The position numbers and the translations under genes were made by a program. From Aspidiotus rigidus (taxonomy: Eukaryota > Arthropoda > Insecta > Hemiptera > Diaspididae): 64,000 nucleotides of DNA. Location of the stretch: assembly GCA_035079385.1 (NCBI GenBank), contig JAVHKY010000034.1, positions 5,580,001 through 5,644,000 of the forward strand. The letters are read 5' to 3'. Position 1 is the first letter of the stretch. Every line of letters starts with the position of its first letter. This document shows, piece after piece, positions 9,881 through 21,654 of this stretch. The notes below the pieces were generated by a model. It was given only the letters and a program-made list of their open reading frames with translations, was not told where the DNA came from and ran no database searches.

Positions 9881-12080
9881 ACCCTCCAACGAGCTCATAC
9901 ATATTAATATGTATTTTTTTTTTTCATTTATGCGGACCGTCGCGGAATGCTTCGACGATAATACCTATAATTAATAATTTATTTGTGTTTGTAAATTTGG
10001 ATGTATTGGTAGATTTCGAAAAAGAAATTGAAAGTGTAGTAGTCACTCAGGTAGTACGGATAGAGTTATAATCGAATACATTATTGTGAATGAGAATGAG
10101 ATATTTTATATCTAATTACGTCATCATCAACTCTCCAAGTGCATATTATTAGAAGAGACAACAAGTGCTCATTGAAAGGAAAAGAAAATTAAAATGATTT
10201 TGAAGAGACGACTTTTGAGAAGTCTTCACTTTGAAAAAATCTTGAATTTAAGCAGACAAAGGTTATGAGGGCAAAGAGCATTGAAGAAATCGACAACTCA
10301 CTGTGAACTAGGGCTCTTCTTAACCACGAATACGTCAATTAAGGCATGCAATTGAGGCATGTTTTATGGAAAGATATCTCGTTTTCGATAATCGATTACT
10401 TGGTCGAAATGATTTTCAAGAACCCCTTCAGAATTATTCCAATCTCTGTTTATTCTCTCAAACCTTAGATACCTAATCTTGTCTCAATCAATCTTTCACT
10501 CATGTAATAAATCAAGACCACTCATGTTACTGATGTTGTTGCGGGCGGGATTATTGAGAAATGAACCTCATCACAAAAAAACATTCTGTTTTTCCCCATC
10601 TCATATTCACCACTCGTCTTTTGGTTCGAATTTATTATATGAGTTTATGACCTTCGATTATTACACAAAATTTGGACTTGATAATAATGTATAATAATTT
10701 TGGAAAACTTGTTAACTGAGTTCACAATACTAATCAATATTATGATTATTTTTAATCATCCATGAGTACGTATGTCGGCGAAATAAGTGAAAATGAAGGC
10801 ATACGGAAACCTACATGATCTTGAAATGATAATACTGACGCTTTTCAACCTAATTACACTTCTACGGTATTACGTAATGACACTAAAGGATATGATGAAA
10901 CTTTTCATTCATGAAAACCATATACTCGTAGTGGAAAACTGAGCTCGTTCGATACAGCTAATTTTACTAGATTTGTATCTATCTTGCGTCATTCATTTTT
11001 CAGATCAATGTCAGAGAGCAGAATAACCACCAGAGAACTCGAAAGCATTCATGAGCCTAACAAGGCAAATACGGATGATCCAGATATTCGCGAAAGGTAT
11101 CCAAGATGAAGCGGTATCTCCTAACTGGAAGCAGCTCTGGGTTTGCGTGCCACATGTAGAAGAGGGTGGGACAAGCTTGATACTGGACAATTTTGAATGA
11201 TTGTAAATAAGGATTTATATATTTTCGTAATCAAACCGTAGACTACAATAGACTCGTCCCCTCAGTGGTTGTTCTGAAAACGTCTGAGTAATTTTATTGT
11301 AATCTACGGTTTTTAAGTCTTCATTCACAAGCATTATGTGCCATAATGTTAGAAAGTCGTGTAAAAATGAATTTTGGATGAGCAAACGATGAGGTTTTCC
11401 ACTCATAAGAATAAGAATTGAGTTTGATTTGTCTCAATGAAGTTGACCAACTTACGAAACGTGAGTAAAGATAAAAGGTGGATCAGACTTTGGTGAGAGC
11501 GTTGTATGACATCATTAGCGTACAAAATTTAGGTGCCATTGCAAACTGTGCAATGGGCAGCGAAGATCCCACAAGTTTCGCAGTTCCCTGGGGAACAGCT
11601 AGTCTTATGAGTGGAAGTATTAGGCCTGATCGAGAGTTCGGAATTTTCCAACTCATCCTCTTATCATACTTTATAGCTAGACAGTTGACATTTATTCATT
11701 GGTTGTCCTGAAAAGGACCGCTTCGATTTATTTTTCTTCGTGTGATTCCAATAGTCCCTACGTAATTCTATCAATTTAGATTCGTTGATTTGTACATCGC
11801 GACAAAGTAATTTGATGTATTCTATTTTTTCTTTCAAGTTTTAATCTGATGACGTCATAAATCAGTATTTGTGACGTCACAATCTAATGACGTCATAGAA
11901 CGATCCATAGCTTGGAAATCAAAATTTCAACAGGGATCCTATTCTATGGGAAGGGAGGGGGGGGGGTTAATTTTGAAAAAATTTGTCATGCGCCGTGAGG
12001 AGTCCGGCAAAAAATCCTAATCGGCAAAAATTGTCCAGACCTCCAAGTTCCAACGGTAAAAATAGTTGAAAATAGTTTAA
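9881..12080. other. Intergenic, no gene seen; short TGACGTCA cluster
   Basis: No domain-like coding sequence on either strand. A cluster of TGACGTCA-type palindromes lies at 11850-11898 (gatgacgtcata, gtgacgtcacaa, atgacgtcatag), resembling the array at 17.7-18.4 kb. A run of G is at 11958-11966. The rest is AT-rich and unremarkable. Confidence 0.4.
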
Positions 12081-12200
12081 GTTTCACAAAGGTCAAATTT
12101 CTTCCAAGTCTCCCTCCTATCATATATAGCGTGCACGTCCAAATTTTTTTCAAGTCCCTCTCCTATCATCATCATCAAGGATATTTTTTCGAAAATGATT
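12081..12200 (+). repeat. Copies of the 'tttccaagtccctctcctatcat' dispersed repeat
   Basis: Two adjacent units ('aaggtcaaatttcttccaagtctccctcctatcatatatagcgtg' region and 'caagtccctctcctatcatc') match the roughly 50-bp motif seen at 8.0, 8.7, 17.6, 55.6 kb and elsewhere. Probably part of a non-autonomous element. The family is unnamed here. Confidence 0.55.
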
Positions 12201-12289
12201 ACGTCACAAAAGTCTAAAGCGAACGCGCTACCCTCCCTCCCTCAAAGAAAACAGATAGCGGGTTCTCCGCTAAAAATTTGAAATTGTGA

Positions 12290-12600
12290 TTTTAAAATTG
12301 GTGTAAGCTGTACGATTATTTTCCTTGACTCGCTATTATCAGGGGATGAATTAACCAGAGGTCAATAAGAAGCGGAAGATTTACGAGATCTTTTCATCAA
12401 GAGAAAGCTAGGGTACTAAAGAGGTGGATGAAGACCCTCAGGAAATCGAGAATTTGACAGGGAGTGAGGAATTCGGTTTGGGAAATAGTTGAAGATGAGG
12501 TTCGAGAGAGAGGGTGAAGTTGTTATTCCAAGAGAGTACAGGGCAATGGATTGGTGGTTAAGTGGATTGTGCTGAAGAGGTAAGGAAGTTAGCCTTCGAG
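12290..12600. repeat. Dispersed repeat, copy 1 of a pair
   Basis: This stretch matches 13430-13660 in the same order: a shared segment 'gtgtacgattattttccttg' type, then 'gatgaattaaccagaggt', 'gtactaaagaggtggatgaa' and 'gatgaggttcgagagagag'. The copies are diverged, with indels. The open frame antisense to it (12679-12416) has no recognisable domain. Confidence 0.5.
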
Positions 12601-12649
12601 GTAAGAGTACCAAAGTAAAAAGATTGCTGGACTCCATCCAATCGTTTTG

Positions 12650-13190
12650 ACTTCGACTGGCACTCGGCGTGCTAGGCATTCACTCAGCCTTTGCGCTGAG
12701 GCAGGTCTTCCTCTTCTCCGTTATCGTGCTCTTTGACTCATTGCTCACTTTCGGTTCTCATCTACTTCTCTCCTTCCCGGAAATTCTTTATACTATTTAT
12801 CTACTTTTCTCTCACACTTCCTTGCTTTTCAACTCCCATCGTCCAACAAATCTTTATTCTTCTACACTCGTTCAGTTCTTCCTCATTCTCCATCTCTTTC
12901 TATGGAACTTGGAACACATCTACCTCCAGAAAAAAGACGCAGAGGGGACCTTTCCGCAAAGCATTCATTGGTTCATCTTCCACAACTGATCCCTGTCCCT
13001 CTTGTCGTATTATTTCAAATCCTAACTTTTCTCCCTGGAAAAATTTCCGATCCTTCAGTAAGCTTTAATATATTGAAAAAACCCTATCTTTGAGTCTAGC
13101 TCAAATCGCCCTTCCGGGCTCGAAAAAGTCTTCCAAACCCATCCCAAAATAGCCCCTTATTCGTCTCACCATCAGTTTTTTTCCGATCCC
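12650..13190 (+). pseudogene. Decayed non-LTR retrotransposon-like segment
   Basis: Its start (tgaggcaggtcttcctcttctcc, 12694-12720) closely matches the start of the LINE remnant at 9.15 kb. Three overlapping frames of 63-111 codons are pyrimidine-rich and hydrophobic in translation without clear domains. The assignment rests only on similarity to the 9.1-kb remnant, which lies upstream of RNase H traces. Confidence 0.35.
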
Positions 13191-13429
13191 AAGGCTCATC
13201 TAATATTAATGAACAAAAGAAGTTCTTGTGCCTCAACGTTCAACAAACGGAGGATTTTCGAGGTCCAACAGCAAATTTCGGAACAGAAGACGCTTCTTAT
13301 GAGTAGTGAAACCGTCTAACTTACGAATCATGAGTGGAGATCAAAGGTGGATCACAGTTTGAGGACAGCATCGTGCAAAACGAAGCGGATGACAATCATC
13401 ATAAGCGACAAAAAATTGAAATTAGGTAA

Positions 13430-13790
13430 ATGATCTTTTAAATTTGTGAAAGGTGTACGAATATTCTCCTTGTCACTTTATTGTGAGGAGACGAATTAAC
13501 CTGAGGTTGATGAGGATTTTTTTACTCAAGGCGAACCTGAGGTACCAGAGGGAAAGATGATAACCTAGGTGGAATCAAAGATTTAACAGAATTAGGATGG
13601 TAATGAAGATGGGGTTCGAGAGAAAAAGTGAAGAGAGTACCAGGTAAAACATTGGCGAATCGGATAATTGATCCGAGGACGAAAAGAAATTGGCAATTGA
13701 AGGTGCAGGGAAAAAAAGGTGAATGTCCAAACGAAACGATCTGGAGAGAAGGCTTCTTCTCACGTACGCGAAAAATCCAATTATCCAGAT
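13430..13790. repeat. Dispersed repeat, copy 2 of a pair
   Basis: Second copy of the repeat at 12290-12600, with segments such as 'gacgaattaacctgaggttg' and 'gatggggttcgagagaaaaa' in the same order. The last part holds an inverted pair: 'gtccaaacgaaacgatctgg' (13726-13745) and 'ccagatcgtttctctaggac' (13784-13803), a stem of about 20 bp with a 40-base loop. Confidence 0.45.
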
Positions 13791-14125
13791 CGTTTCTCTA
13801 GGACATTCACTATTGTTCTCCTGTACTCTTCAATTAACGTAACTCTCCCGCTACCTCAATATCGGCATTTGTTCTGTTCTCTTGGAACTTTGCAAACCTT
13901 GTTTCAAAAAATTTCACTAGTTTTGTGAATTAACATTCAGTCTTATTTACAGTGTATCATTCATAACATCAAGGGTGCAGGAAGGAGGAGTTCTGGAAGT
14001 CAACCTCTCCCAGGATTTACCTATTACTGGAAAACACACGAGATCATACACAGGATCAGAAGATCGATGGCACTTTGGAACAAAATTACAAATGAGAATT
14101 CCGAAAAACGGAAGTCAAGTCTTAT

Positions 14126-14180
14126 AAAAAAAATTTTACAGACACGTACAAATAAGCGTGTCTGTAAAGTTTTTTTTTTT
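14126..14180. repeat. Short near-perfect hairpin followed by T run
   Basis: The arms aaaaattttacagacacg and cgtgtctgtaaagttttt pair across a 10-base loop (tacaaataag), giving a stem of about 20 bp that ends in 13 T. This could be a tiny fold-back repeat remnant. In a eukaryotic genome it should not be read as a bacterial-type terminator. Confidence 0.55.
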
Positions 14181-16080
14181 TCGTAGCACGATTCGCAACG
14201 AAATTGATATGATCAATAATTTCACGTTATTTCTGCTAGAATGGTAAAGCTACCGGTATTTCGAAGTCTTTGACAAAAAATATCGAAATTGTAAGTAAGA
14301 AATATTTTCTCAAAGCTCAGGTGATAACTTTTTTCGATAAAGAGACGCCAGTTTTTCCATCAGTGCAAAAAAGAAGAAAAAAAATGGTAAAATGCAATTT
14401 GAAGAAGGAAGAAATTTTCTCTTCTTACGAGACGTGAAATAAAGGCTTTTTTGGAACGATTCCCAAAATTTCTATACGCGGCCAATTTAGCAATATTCGA
14501 TCGGCCTTACGGCACTTTTTTACGATAACTGCTAATGACTGTGACACTAAAAACTTTTCAAATCTTCATGAAAGTGAAAGAAGAAGAAGAAAAAAGAGAA
14601 TATATTTTTATATATAGTTTGAAGCATGCCACTTTACAAAATTCATGAATAATTCAACGACGCAAAAACGTTTTAACGCCAACCATTTCGTTTAGATGAG
14701 AACAAAAATATAATCTCGATTCGGGTCAGTTTCATTTTTCTCATCGCTGTTTTTCGAAGTTTTATGCCTCGGGTCCGTTATTCAAAACATTTCGAAAACA
14801 CGATCCTCGGGCTTCGATCGGAAATTTTTTGTCTCGAAATATGTCAGCGATTTCGCTCTCGTACAATCGATACACGAGAGTACAACTACCTATAGTGGAA
14901 AGATTAAGAGGGTAAATTTTATGATAAAATACGTCATTAGTAAAGCTGAAGGATTCTGATGCAACACGATCCATCCTATTTTGCTTCAGTTTTACGTGCC
15001 AAGTAATTACGTCCGGTATGTACGCGATAAACCAAGGACAACTTCAGCCAATTAATGCAGCTCAATGATCGCGTGAAAGTTCAAACAGAATTGTGGAAAT
15101 TACTCTCGAAAATGCGCGATAAATTACATAATTATTCTGAATTCTCGTGCAACAATTACCGCAATCTAGAACTTTGAATATTGCTGTATTATATGAAGTA
15201 AAAAAATACACGCGCGTCGAACATTTAATAATTTTACGTACAAACATCAGTTATTTTTTCATGATGCTGTTGCGGGCTGTTCGCACGCGAGGATTCAATT
15301 ATGGGCTCATGAGAGCTCTGAGTGGGTAACCTAACGAAACTTTTAAACCAGAAAACTTTCTTTAGAGGTAGACTTGAGAGTTTTTCTTAGTCCTTTAAAT
15401 GGGATTTCTTCTTGAACTTTCGCACTTCTACTGTTAAGCTAGGTTTATCTTGTAAATCTCACAAATAATAAACAATATTATTTTAATAATTTTTCAGCAG
15501 TTTTAAGAGCACATTAGCTTGTCATCTTCAGGAGATGTCTAACGAAAAAAAAAAAAAAAAAAGTGGTAGGATAGATTGCCAGGAGAGAAAGGAAGCGAGT
15601 CTAGATGGAAGCGATTAAGATGAATTTTACAGAGGAAGAACGCTATAAAGAATCTGTAACTAAGTTGGAGCTTGGAAAACTTGCGTTCATGAGGAAAAGG
15701 CCACGAAGTTTTTTCGGGAAAGAAGTACAAACAAACAAATTTTTTGGAACGCCTTGTGCTCTTTTTATAGGATGATTTATGTGAATACGAATACATCTTC
15801 AATTGTGTCGTCATCCTTTTCATAAATTCAAGAACTTCCCTTCTTCGTATGAAGAAAATGCCAATATCAAATTCTCAGAAAATAATTATAGAATTTCTTC
15901 TCGAGTCTACGAGTAATTTTTCGTGTACCAGGTTCCCGCAATCAGTGACATAAGAAGTAAGTTGAACGGTGATAAAATGAACCAAATGTGGATAGAGAAA
16001 CTCGCAGTGCTGCTTGAGGTATTTCTTTCATAAGCTGCATGAATTGAGACAAAAAGGATATCTGGTTTGTGGATAGCGTG
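14181..16080. other. Intergenic, no gene seen
   Basis: No recognisable exons. Contains an A run at 15546-15562, short A/T tracts and ordinary AT-rich sequence. Small frames at 14762-14974 (minus) and 15539-15823 (minus) have no domain pattern. Confidence 0.4.
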
Positions 16081-16674
16081 GGGAAGAAGGTTTTGATTTG
16101 TATAATTGATTGGGATTAATTTTTTCTTCTTTAAGACATATATTCATCCATCTTTATGGAAAGTAGCCATCGTTCAAAAGACCCCTTCGTTCCTGAATCC
16201 TACCGTTCTACAGAACTTACTTTATAGCGTTTTAGGAAGACTCTTTCGAGAAGTTCTTCGAAAAGACTCACATTGTTCCTTGGATCCAACAATATACTTG
16301 CTCCGACCCAATATGGCAATTCAGGAAAGCCAAAATACCCTTTGATCAAGCATCAACTGAATCACGACACATATCAATGATGTGGTACACGCAAATTCAC
16401 CACTTTACACCATCTTTTCCGATCTCCAACGATGGTAGCATTACGTGTGTCAGAAACTAAATCACAAAAGTCTGAGGCTAATCTCCCGAAATTACTACAA
16501 AGCTTTCTGTACAACAAATCTAGGTTCTTTCTTCTCCCCAATCCATCCAAAACGGCGAAGAATACCACTTTTCCACTCTTTCAACGATTTTTCTTCGCTG
16601 ACTATAACATCTCCCTCCAGTATCAAACTCTTACAGAGTATGGGGATGTGAGGGATTTACGTAGAGGCATTTTA

Positions 16675-16832
16675 GGTATCTGGCCATGACAATTGAGCGC
16701 CACAAAAATAGCGCAATTCGAACATCGGTATTTATCCATTCTTACTGACTCCGCTTGTTGCTACTTTTTGACGGCGATCCGATGTTCGGATTGGGCTATT
16801 TACGGGGTATCCGATTGTCGCGGCCAGATACC
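16675..16832. mobile_element. MITE with ggtatctggcc / ggccagatacc ends
   Basis: Inverted ends of 11 bp are exact (16675-16685 and 16822-16832). Pairing extends imperfectly inward for about 50 bp (acaattg...gaacatcgg against ccgatgttcggattgggc). Non-coding, 158 bp. It interrupts the LINE remnant. Its right end was itself the target of the next MITE. Confidence 0.65.
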
Positions 16833-16836
16833 TATG

Positions 16837-17012
16837 CAGGCGCGGATTCAGACGATCACTTTGGGAGAGGAAACAATCCAAAAAAAGTTTAGAGGACCTT
16901 TTGACCTTTTTTTTTTTTTTTTTTTCTTTTTTACATTTTCGTCGATACTACAGATTTTTTTTTTTTTTTTTTTTTTTTGGGGGGGGGGTTCCCCCCCGTG
17001 GATCCGCGCCTG
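16837..17012. mobile_element. MITE family with caggcgcggatyca ends, copy 1
   Basis: The inverted ends are caggcgcggattca and tggatccgcgcctg. Direct repeats cctatg flank the element on both sides, consistent with a 6-bp target duplication. The interior has long T runs and a G/C block. Its reverse complement aligns along its length with the element at 28926-29104, for example 'atctgtagtatcgacgaaaa' here against 'atctgcagtatcgaagaaga' there. Confidence 0.75.
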
Positions 17013-17569
17013 CCTATGCCTGCATGTAAGTCTTCTATACCATACAGAGTCAAGAAACTCTGGATAGAATTTTCTCTTGAGCTTCTGATTATGGCTTTCG
17101 TTTCTCATCGGGTAAAACAGGTCCGGTGACGTACTGCAACCTCATTCCTTCTTCGAACTCTTCAAAGCTTAATCACAATCAACTCTCTTCTCAAAGGTTC
17201 TTCGACCTCATTTCCGACCAGAAATTTTCTTGGGTCTCTCATAAAATGACTGAAAGCTAAATGTTTGAGTGCGGTTAACATTATCAAGAATCTATCTCAT
17301 GCATGTACGGGGTGTAAACGCAAACTTCTCCTCCGTCTCTATGAAAGTCTCATTCGCTCCCAAGTAGATCATGGCGCTCGTATGTGTGTCTACAACCAAT
17401 GTAGTAAGTCCAGTATCAAACTCTTGAACACTCTCCAAATATCAGCTCAACGAATGATTTTAACAGAGAACTAATTCTATTGGGGGGGTCGAAAAATTAG
17501 CCGTGCGCCGTGTGATATCCGGCCAAAACAAAAATAGTCGAAGTCCAACATCATTGGGAAAATGGTCCA

Positions 17570-17700
17570 TGTCTCCCTCCTATCACACATTTAGAAAGAT
17601 GTCGACTTTCGAACAATAATATATATATGATAGGTTGGAGGCTTTCTTCAAGTCTTTTTCCCATTATTATATTATAGCATGGGACTTGTAAAAATTTCGA
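17570..17700. repeat. Dispersed 'ccaagtctccctcctatca' repeat flank of tandem array
   Basis: Several shortened copies of the roughly 50-bp repeat (tttcgacttt/ttcaagtc/tcctatcat), partly inverted, lead into the longer tandem array that follows. Confidence 0.45.
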
Positions 17701-18400
17701 CTTTCGAGCCTGTGACGTGATAAGTTAGTGAAGTTTCCTCAAGTTCCTTGCCACAATTTTTGATGGGAGGGGGACTAGGACAAATTTTGAACTTCGGCCC
17801 TGTGACGTGACGACCTGATGACGTTAAAATGGTCCAAGTTTCACCTTAGCAAAAATGACGTCACAATCTGATGATGTCATAGGTCGGTGAAATTTTTTCA
17901 AGTTCCTTGCCACGATTTTTGAGGGGGACTAGGACAAATTTCGACTTCCGGCCCTGTGACGTGACGACCTGATGACGTTAAAATGGTCCAAGTTTCACCT
18001 TAGCAAAAATGACGTCACAATCTGATGACGTCATAGATCGGTGAAATTTTTTCAAGTTCCTTGCCACGATTTTTGATGGGAGGGGGACTAGGACAAATTT
18101 CGACTTTCGGCCCTGTGAAGTGACGACCTCATGACGTTAAAATGGTCCAAGTTTCATCTTAGCAAAAATGACGTCACAATCTGATGATGTCATAGGTCGG
18201 TGAAATTTTTTCAAGTTCCTCGCCACGATTTTTGACGGGAGGGGGACTAGGACAAATTTCGACTTTCGGCCCTGTGACGTGACGACCTGATGACGTTAAA
18301 ATAGTCCAAGTTTCACCTTAGAAAAATGACGTCACAATCTGATGACGTCATAGGTCGGTGAAATTTTTTCAGGTCCCTCGCCATGATATTTGATAGGATG
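17701..18400. repeat. Tandem array, unit about 159 bp, about four copies, rich in TGACGTCA
   Basis: The phrase ggccctgtga recurs at 17796, 17950, 18109 and 18268, and ggtcggtgaaattttttcaag at about 17882, 18036, 18195 and 18353, giving a period of 154-159 bp. Each unit carries a palindromic TGACGTCA (aaaaatgacgtcacaatctg) and usually a second one (tgatgacgtcata), plus gtgacgtgacgacctgatgacgtt. Copies are very similar, suggesting recent amplification. The unit seems built from the same material as the single repeats at 7.9 and 12.1 kb. No coding capacity. Confidence 0.85.
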
Positions 18401-18573
18401 GGGACTTGGAAAAATGTCGACTTTCGAGCCATGTTATATGATAGGAAAGGAAGTTGGAACAATTTTTATAAACACCATGACACAACACAGACGCAAAAGA
18501 ATATTTTAGATTCTTCAAGATTTCGATTTCAATTCTAAAACAGGCCTCGTACGACTTCATTAAGGAAGCCGTC

Positions 18574-19400
18574 GTGTTCGGAACCTCTCGCACTTCCTTC
18601 CATCTGAGCCTTTGCCTAGAAACAGCACTGTCGCACTCTCACGTTAACTACCAACTTCCGTGCATCTTCTGCCCAACTCTTCGAACTTCCAATCTACAAA
18701 TACTACTCCCTTACTTCTCTTCAATCCCTCCTTCAATATCTCCCAAAATTCAATCCTCTCCTTTTTATAAAATCATTACTCCTCCCACTTATCCCTATAA
18801 AACAGACAATATTTTTAATCGTGGACAAATCTCAAGAGATTATAGCCGCACACCCCAATCACGAAATCTGCTACATTGATGGTTCTGAGGAGTGACAAAC
18901 TGAAACGGGCTGTGCATTTTCAATCAACGGACCGAAACTCAACTTGTGTATTCAATGCTGAATTGAGCGCTATACCTTTTTGTCCCTCTCAAGCGACCCA
19001 ACGACCTGCACTAACCGATTCTCTTTGCTCTTTCATATCTTTGCAAGACTTCTATCCAACAAACCCCATTCCTCAACCATCGCTTCGATCCAGTCGTCAG
19101 TAACTTGACCTTCACTTGAATCCACCTCCTTTCATGCGGTCATTACAGGTCCCCCACTTCTCCATCGTATGACCCCAAAAATTACTACCGCACCTTAATT
19201 CTTACTGCCTGGCACAATCTATGAACAAACCAACCGCACTTAATTTTGGTCGACCAACTCATTCATACTTCATTTTAAGTCTCCTTCCCCGATAACCCAA
19301 CAGTATAACATTTCTTCTCATGTCCAGTCTTGCACAACCAAAGAATTTCTCAAAATGTTTCTGTTTCCTTGTCCTCCGCCCTAAGCAACAATTAATTCGA
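18574..19400 (+). pseudogene. Non-LTR retrotransposon remnant: RNase H domain and tail
   Basis: Near 18835-18940 a frame reads EIIAAHPNHEICYIDGSEE, stop, QTETGCAFSING, matching the RNase H start (YTDGSK-x-E-TGCAF) of I/Jockey-type LINEs. Downstream, TAWHNLWTNQPHL (about 19205-19240) matches the W-x(3)-W tail that follows RNase H, as at 1.85 kb. The DG aspartate is kept but stops interrupt every frame. Plus-strand orientation, like most LINE pieces in the first 24 kb. Confidence 0.6.
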
Positions 19401-20640
19401 AAACAGTAATTTTTCACACTCCACCATTATCCTTCGATATCACCTCGCGAGCAGATGACCAAGAGAATAGTTATAAAAATAATTTTAGAGAAATTCCTCC
19501 GTAATTAAATTCAAAGAATGTTACAATTTTGGCTGTTTTGCCATGCGTCTGAAAGAGATGCATGAGCAATTTGAAATCGCGTAAATTTCGAAGTTGACAT
19601 TAATGATGAGTCTCAACTATGTGAAGAGCATGGTAATATTCTCGTGCTAGAATTTTATTATACGCACGCGCGAAAAATTTCGGTGGAGTGAAAATTGCAT
19701 TATCTCTACTCGCGTGAAATATGATCACATCGCTATCCTCGTTCTCCATGGAAAATTGTCTTTTGTCATAAGCGGCTGTGTGCGCGCATGTAATATCAGT
19801 AATAAAATTTTAAAACGTTCGACAACATTTAGTTACATAGAAGAAAGAAGACAGGCCGACCAATAGCGAAAATTGTCAACATTTCGCAGCCTATAAAAGC
19901 TATAAAGCTAGTCATCGTTAATGTTCGCAGCCTGTTCGAAAAAGATGTGAATTATTATTGAAACTTACGATTAAGGACGCTCGTGCGTGAGTTATGAGTG
20001 CATAAATACTTCACTCGCATAGTTTTGCGGTATGTAAATTTCACGCATAAGACATCCGATACATTATTTTCATCGGAAAAGATTGCGATCGTGAGAAGAG
20101 GACGCGAGCAGGAGGGGAAAAATAGAGTAGAAAAATTGGGAAAAGTGGGATTCGTATGTGTACTGTTCGGCGAACGATGAAAAACGCGAAGCAGAATAGG
20201 AATGCCATTGAAAAATTGGTGAAAAGTGAACGAAATGAAATTTATAGCGCGTTTCATTTACGTCGCTTCGTCTCATACAATAGAGGAGATAAAAAAATAC
20301 CGCCGTGTGTACAGCATCCTATACAACCTTTACTGATGCGGTGCAAACCGTATTGCGCCCAGAATCTCGGTAATTTAAAGTTCTTCTTCGACTGTAGTAA
20401 CGACGACTTGATGGGATTTTAAAAAGGGACCGAGAAACCAGTGTTTCTTTCGTGCGTATGTATAGGATTCGATCTGGAAAAAGGGAAATTTATTCTCTCG
20501 TTATTTGGCGTTTTTGAAAAATGCAAAACGGGAACACATAAATAACGAATATATTTTGGATTAAGGAACTGATCAAACGTAGATAACGAGATTCTTATAC
20601 TTTTTAAATACATACTTCTTTTCTGACGCTCGTGAAATTG
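19401..20640. other. Unique-looking, relatively CpG-rich stretch with a possible TATA promoter
   Basis: No repeat copies are obvious here, and CpG and alternating AT/CG words are more frequent than in surrounding repeat-rich DNA. A CCAAT word (19860-19864) precedes TATAAAAG (19892-19899) by about 30 bases, a plausible core-promoter arrangement on the plus strand. The open frames downstream (19998-20180 and 20156-20422, plus; 19955-20257, minus) show no domain. It may be the 5' end of a non-coding RNA or of a gene whose exons I cannot recognise. Confidence 0.25.
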
Positions 20641-20849
20641 GACTACAAATGGGGAAATTCCCTCGCGTTATATTTTCTTTCGAGTTTGAAATTATTGTCG
20701 AACTTGTACCCAAGTTCATGAAAGGAAAAATGATCTTTTTTCTGATCAAGATTTCACCACTTTCCTACTCGGATGGTTGTGGTACACAAAGTGGATACTT
20801 TGGAGCCGTTGCCAATTTATCTGTTTCGATTTTTCATCCTAAATCGTCA

Positions 20850-21600
20850 AAATGTCGTGTAGATTGATCTCTAACAAAAACACTTCAGGACAAGTGATAC
20901 AGATTATGCTTCTTCCCCTTCTAGTCAAAAACGATATCCCTCGAGGGGAAATTTGCAGGGTCCTCCTATCTCCAATAGCCATCAACGATATCACTAAATG
21001 CGCTCATTTCCCTCTCACTCAGATGATTAAAACAATTCCAATCCGGCAATTTACCCTCGTAAAGGCCACAGACTTCTCCAAGAAATTTTTGATGTCATTA
21101 CTACATGTACAACCACAAAAGGTTTTCGTTTTTCATCATCTGAAACCTTCTTCGCCATCCCTAGCCTTCCACAAAATTTACAAATTCCTTCCCGCGACTC
21201 AGCCGAACTCCTTGGTATGCATTTTAATCAAAAACTCATTCAAAATTATCGAAACTACACCCTTCCAAAGGTTGCTGCTAGAAACTTCTTCTCCATCATT
21301 GCAAGAGCTTTATTCACTCGCAGCTAGTTTATCGAGCTCCGATCCATAACCTAGCCAACAAATCGGTTCTCTCTTTGCTAGACACCATTCAAACCTTCTA
21401 CCTCAGGATTGTCTTGGGAGTCTCGAGCGCCAAAGTTTCCGAACCTCCTCTCCATTTTCAAAGACTCATTCTAACCTCCAACTGTCTTTCAATCTCCTCA
21501 TCTCCCCATTTTCAATTTCAATTTCAACTTCAAACCAAACAATAACCTTCCTTCATCCCCCAGAAAGAAAAAGAAAAATTTTCTGGTACAGCCGAATAAA
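20850..21600 (+). pseudogene. Non-LTR retrotransposon reverse transcriptase remnant
   Basis: Across two frames the sequence reads KATDFSKKF, then CTTTKGFRFSSSETFFAI (about 21108-21160), then ELLGMHFNQKLIQNY (about 21208-21250), then ARALFTRSQLVYRAP and SLLDTIQTFYLRIVLGVSS (about 21302-21425). This is the palm-to-thumb order of Jockey-type RT: W-x(3)-GF-FS-x-SKT, LG-x-F-x-KL-W, R-LIRS-LDYG, LD-x-IQ-x-x-x-R. The 165-codon open frame 20852-21349 is partly out of frame with this reading. Non-functional. Confidence 0.55.
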
Positions 21601-21654
21601 TAAAAATCATGTTTTATGTCTACTAGTACAAATAAGTGTGATGAAATCATGGCG

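Larger units (their letters stand above)
16080..17475 (+). pseudogene. Non-LTR retrotransposon reverse transcriptase remnant with two nested MITEs
   Basis: The start reads YIHPSLWKVAIV (about 16136-16171), then LLYSVLGRLFREVL, then an AQFGNSGKPKY-like segment, following the finger/palm order of Jockey-type RT (PS-WK-A-x-V, LLS-x-LGK-x-FE, Q-GFRK). After two MITE insertions (16675-16832 and 16837-17012) the thumb region continues as FDLISDQKFSWVSHK and NIIKNLSHACTGCKRKLLLR (17277-17336), then LYESLIRSQVDHGA. Stops and frame changes are present. The catalytic YADD block was not found, so the central part is lost or scrambled. Dead LINE copy. Confidence 0.65.

Noticed and set aside
12669..13093. 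Three overlapping plus-strand frames as a membrane protein
   Set aside because: Pyrimidine-rich sequence gives hydrophobic translations in all frames, and the start matches a LINE remnant.
14126..14180. Hairpin plus T run as a Rho-independent terminator
   Set aside because: Bacterial-type terminators do not apply to this nuclear genome.
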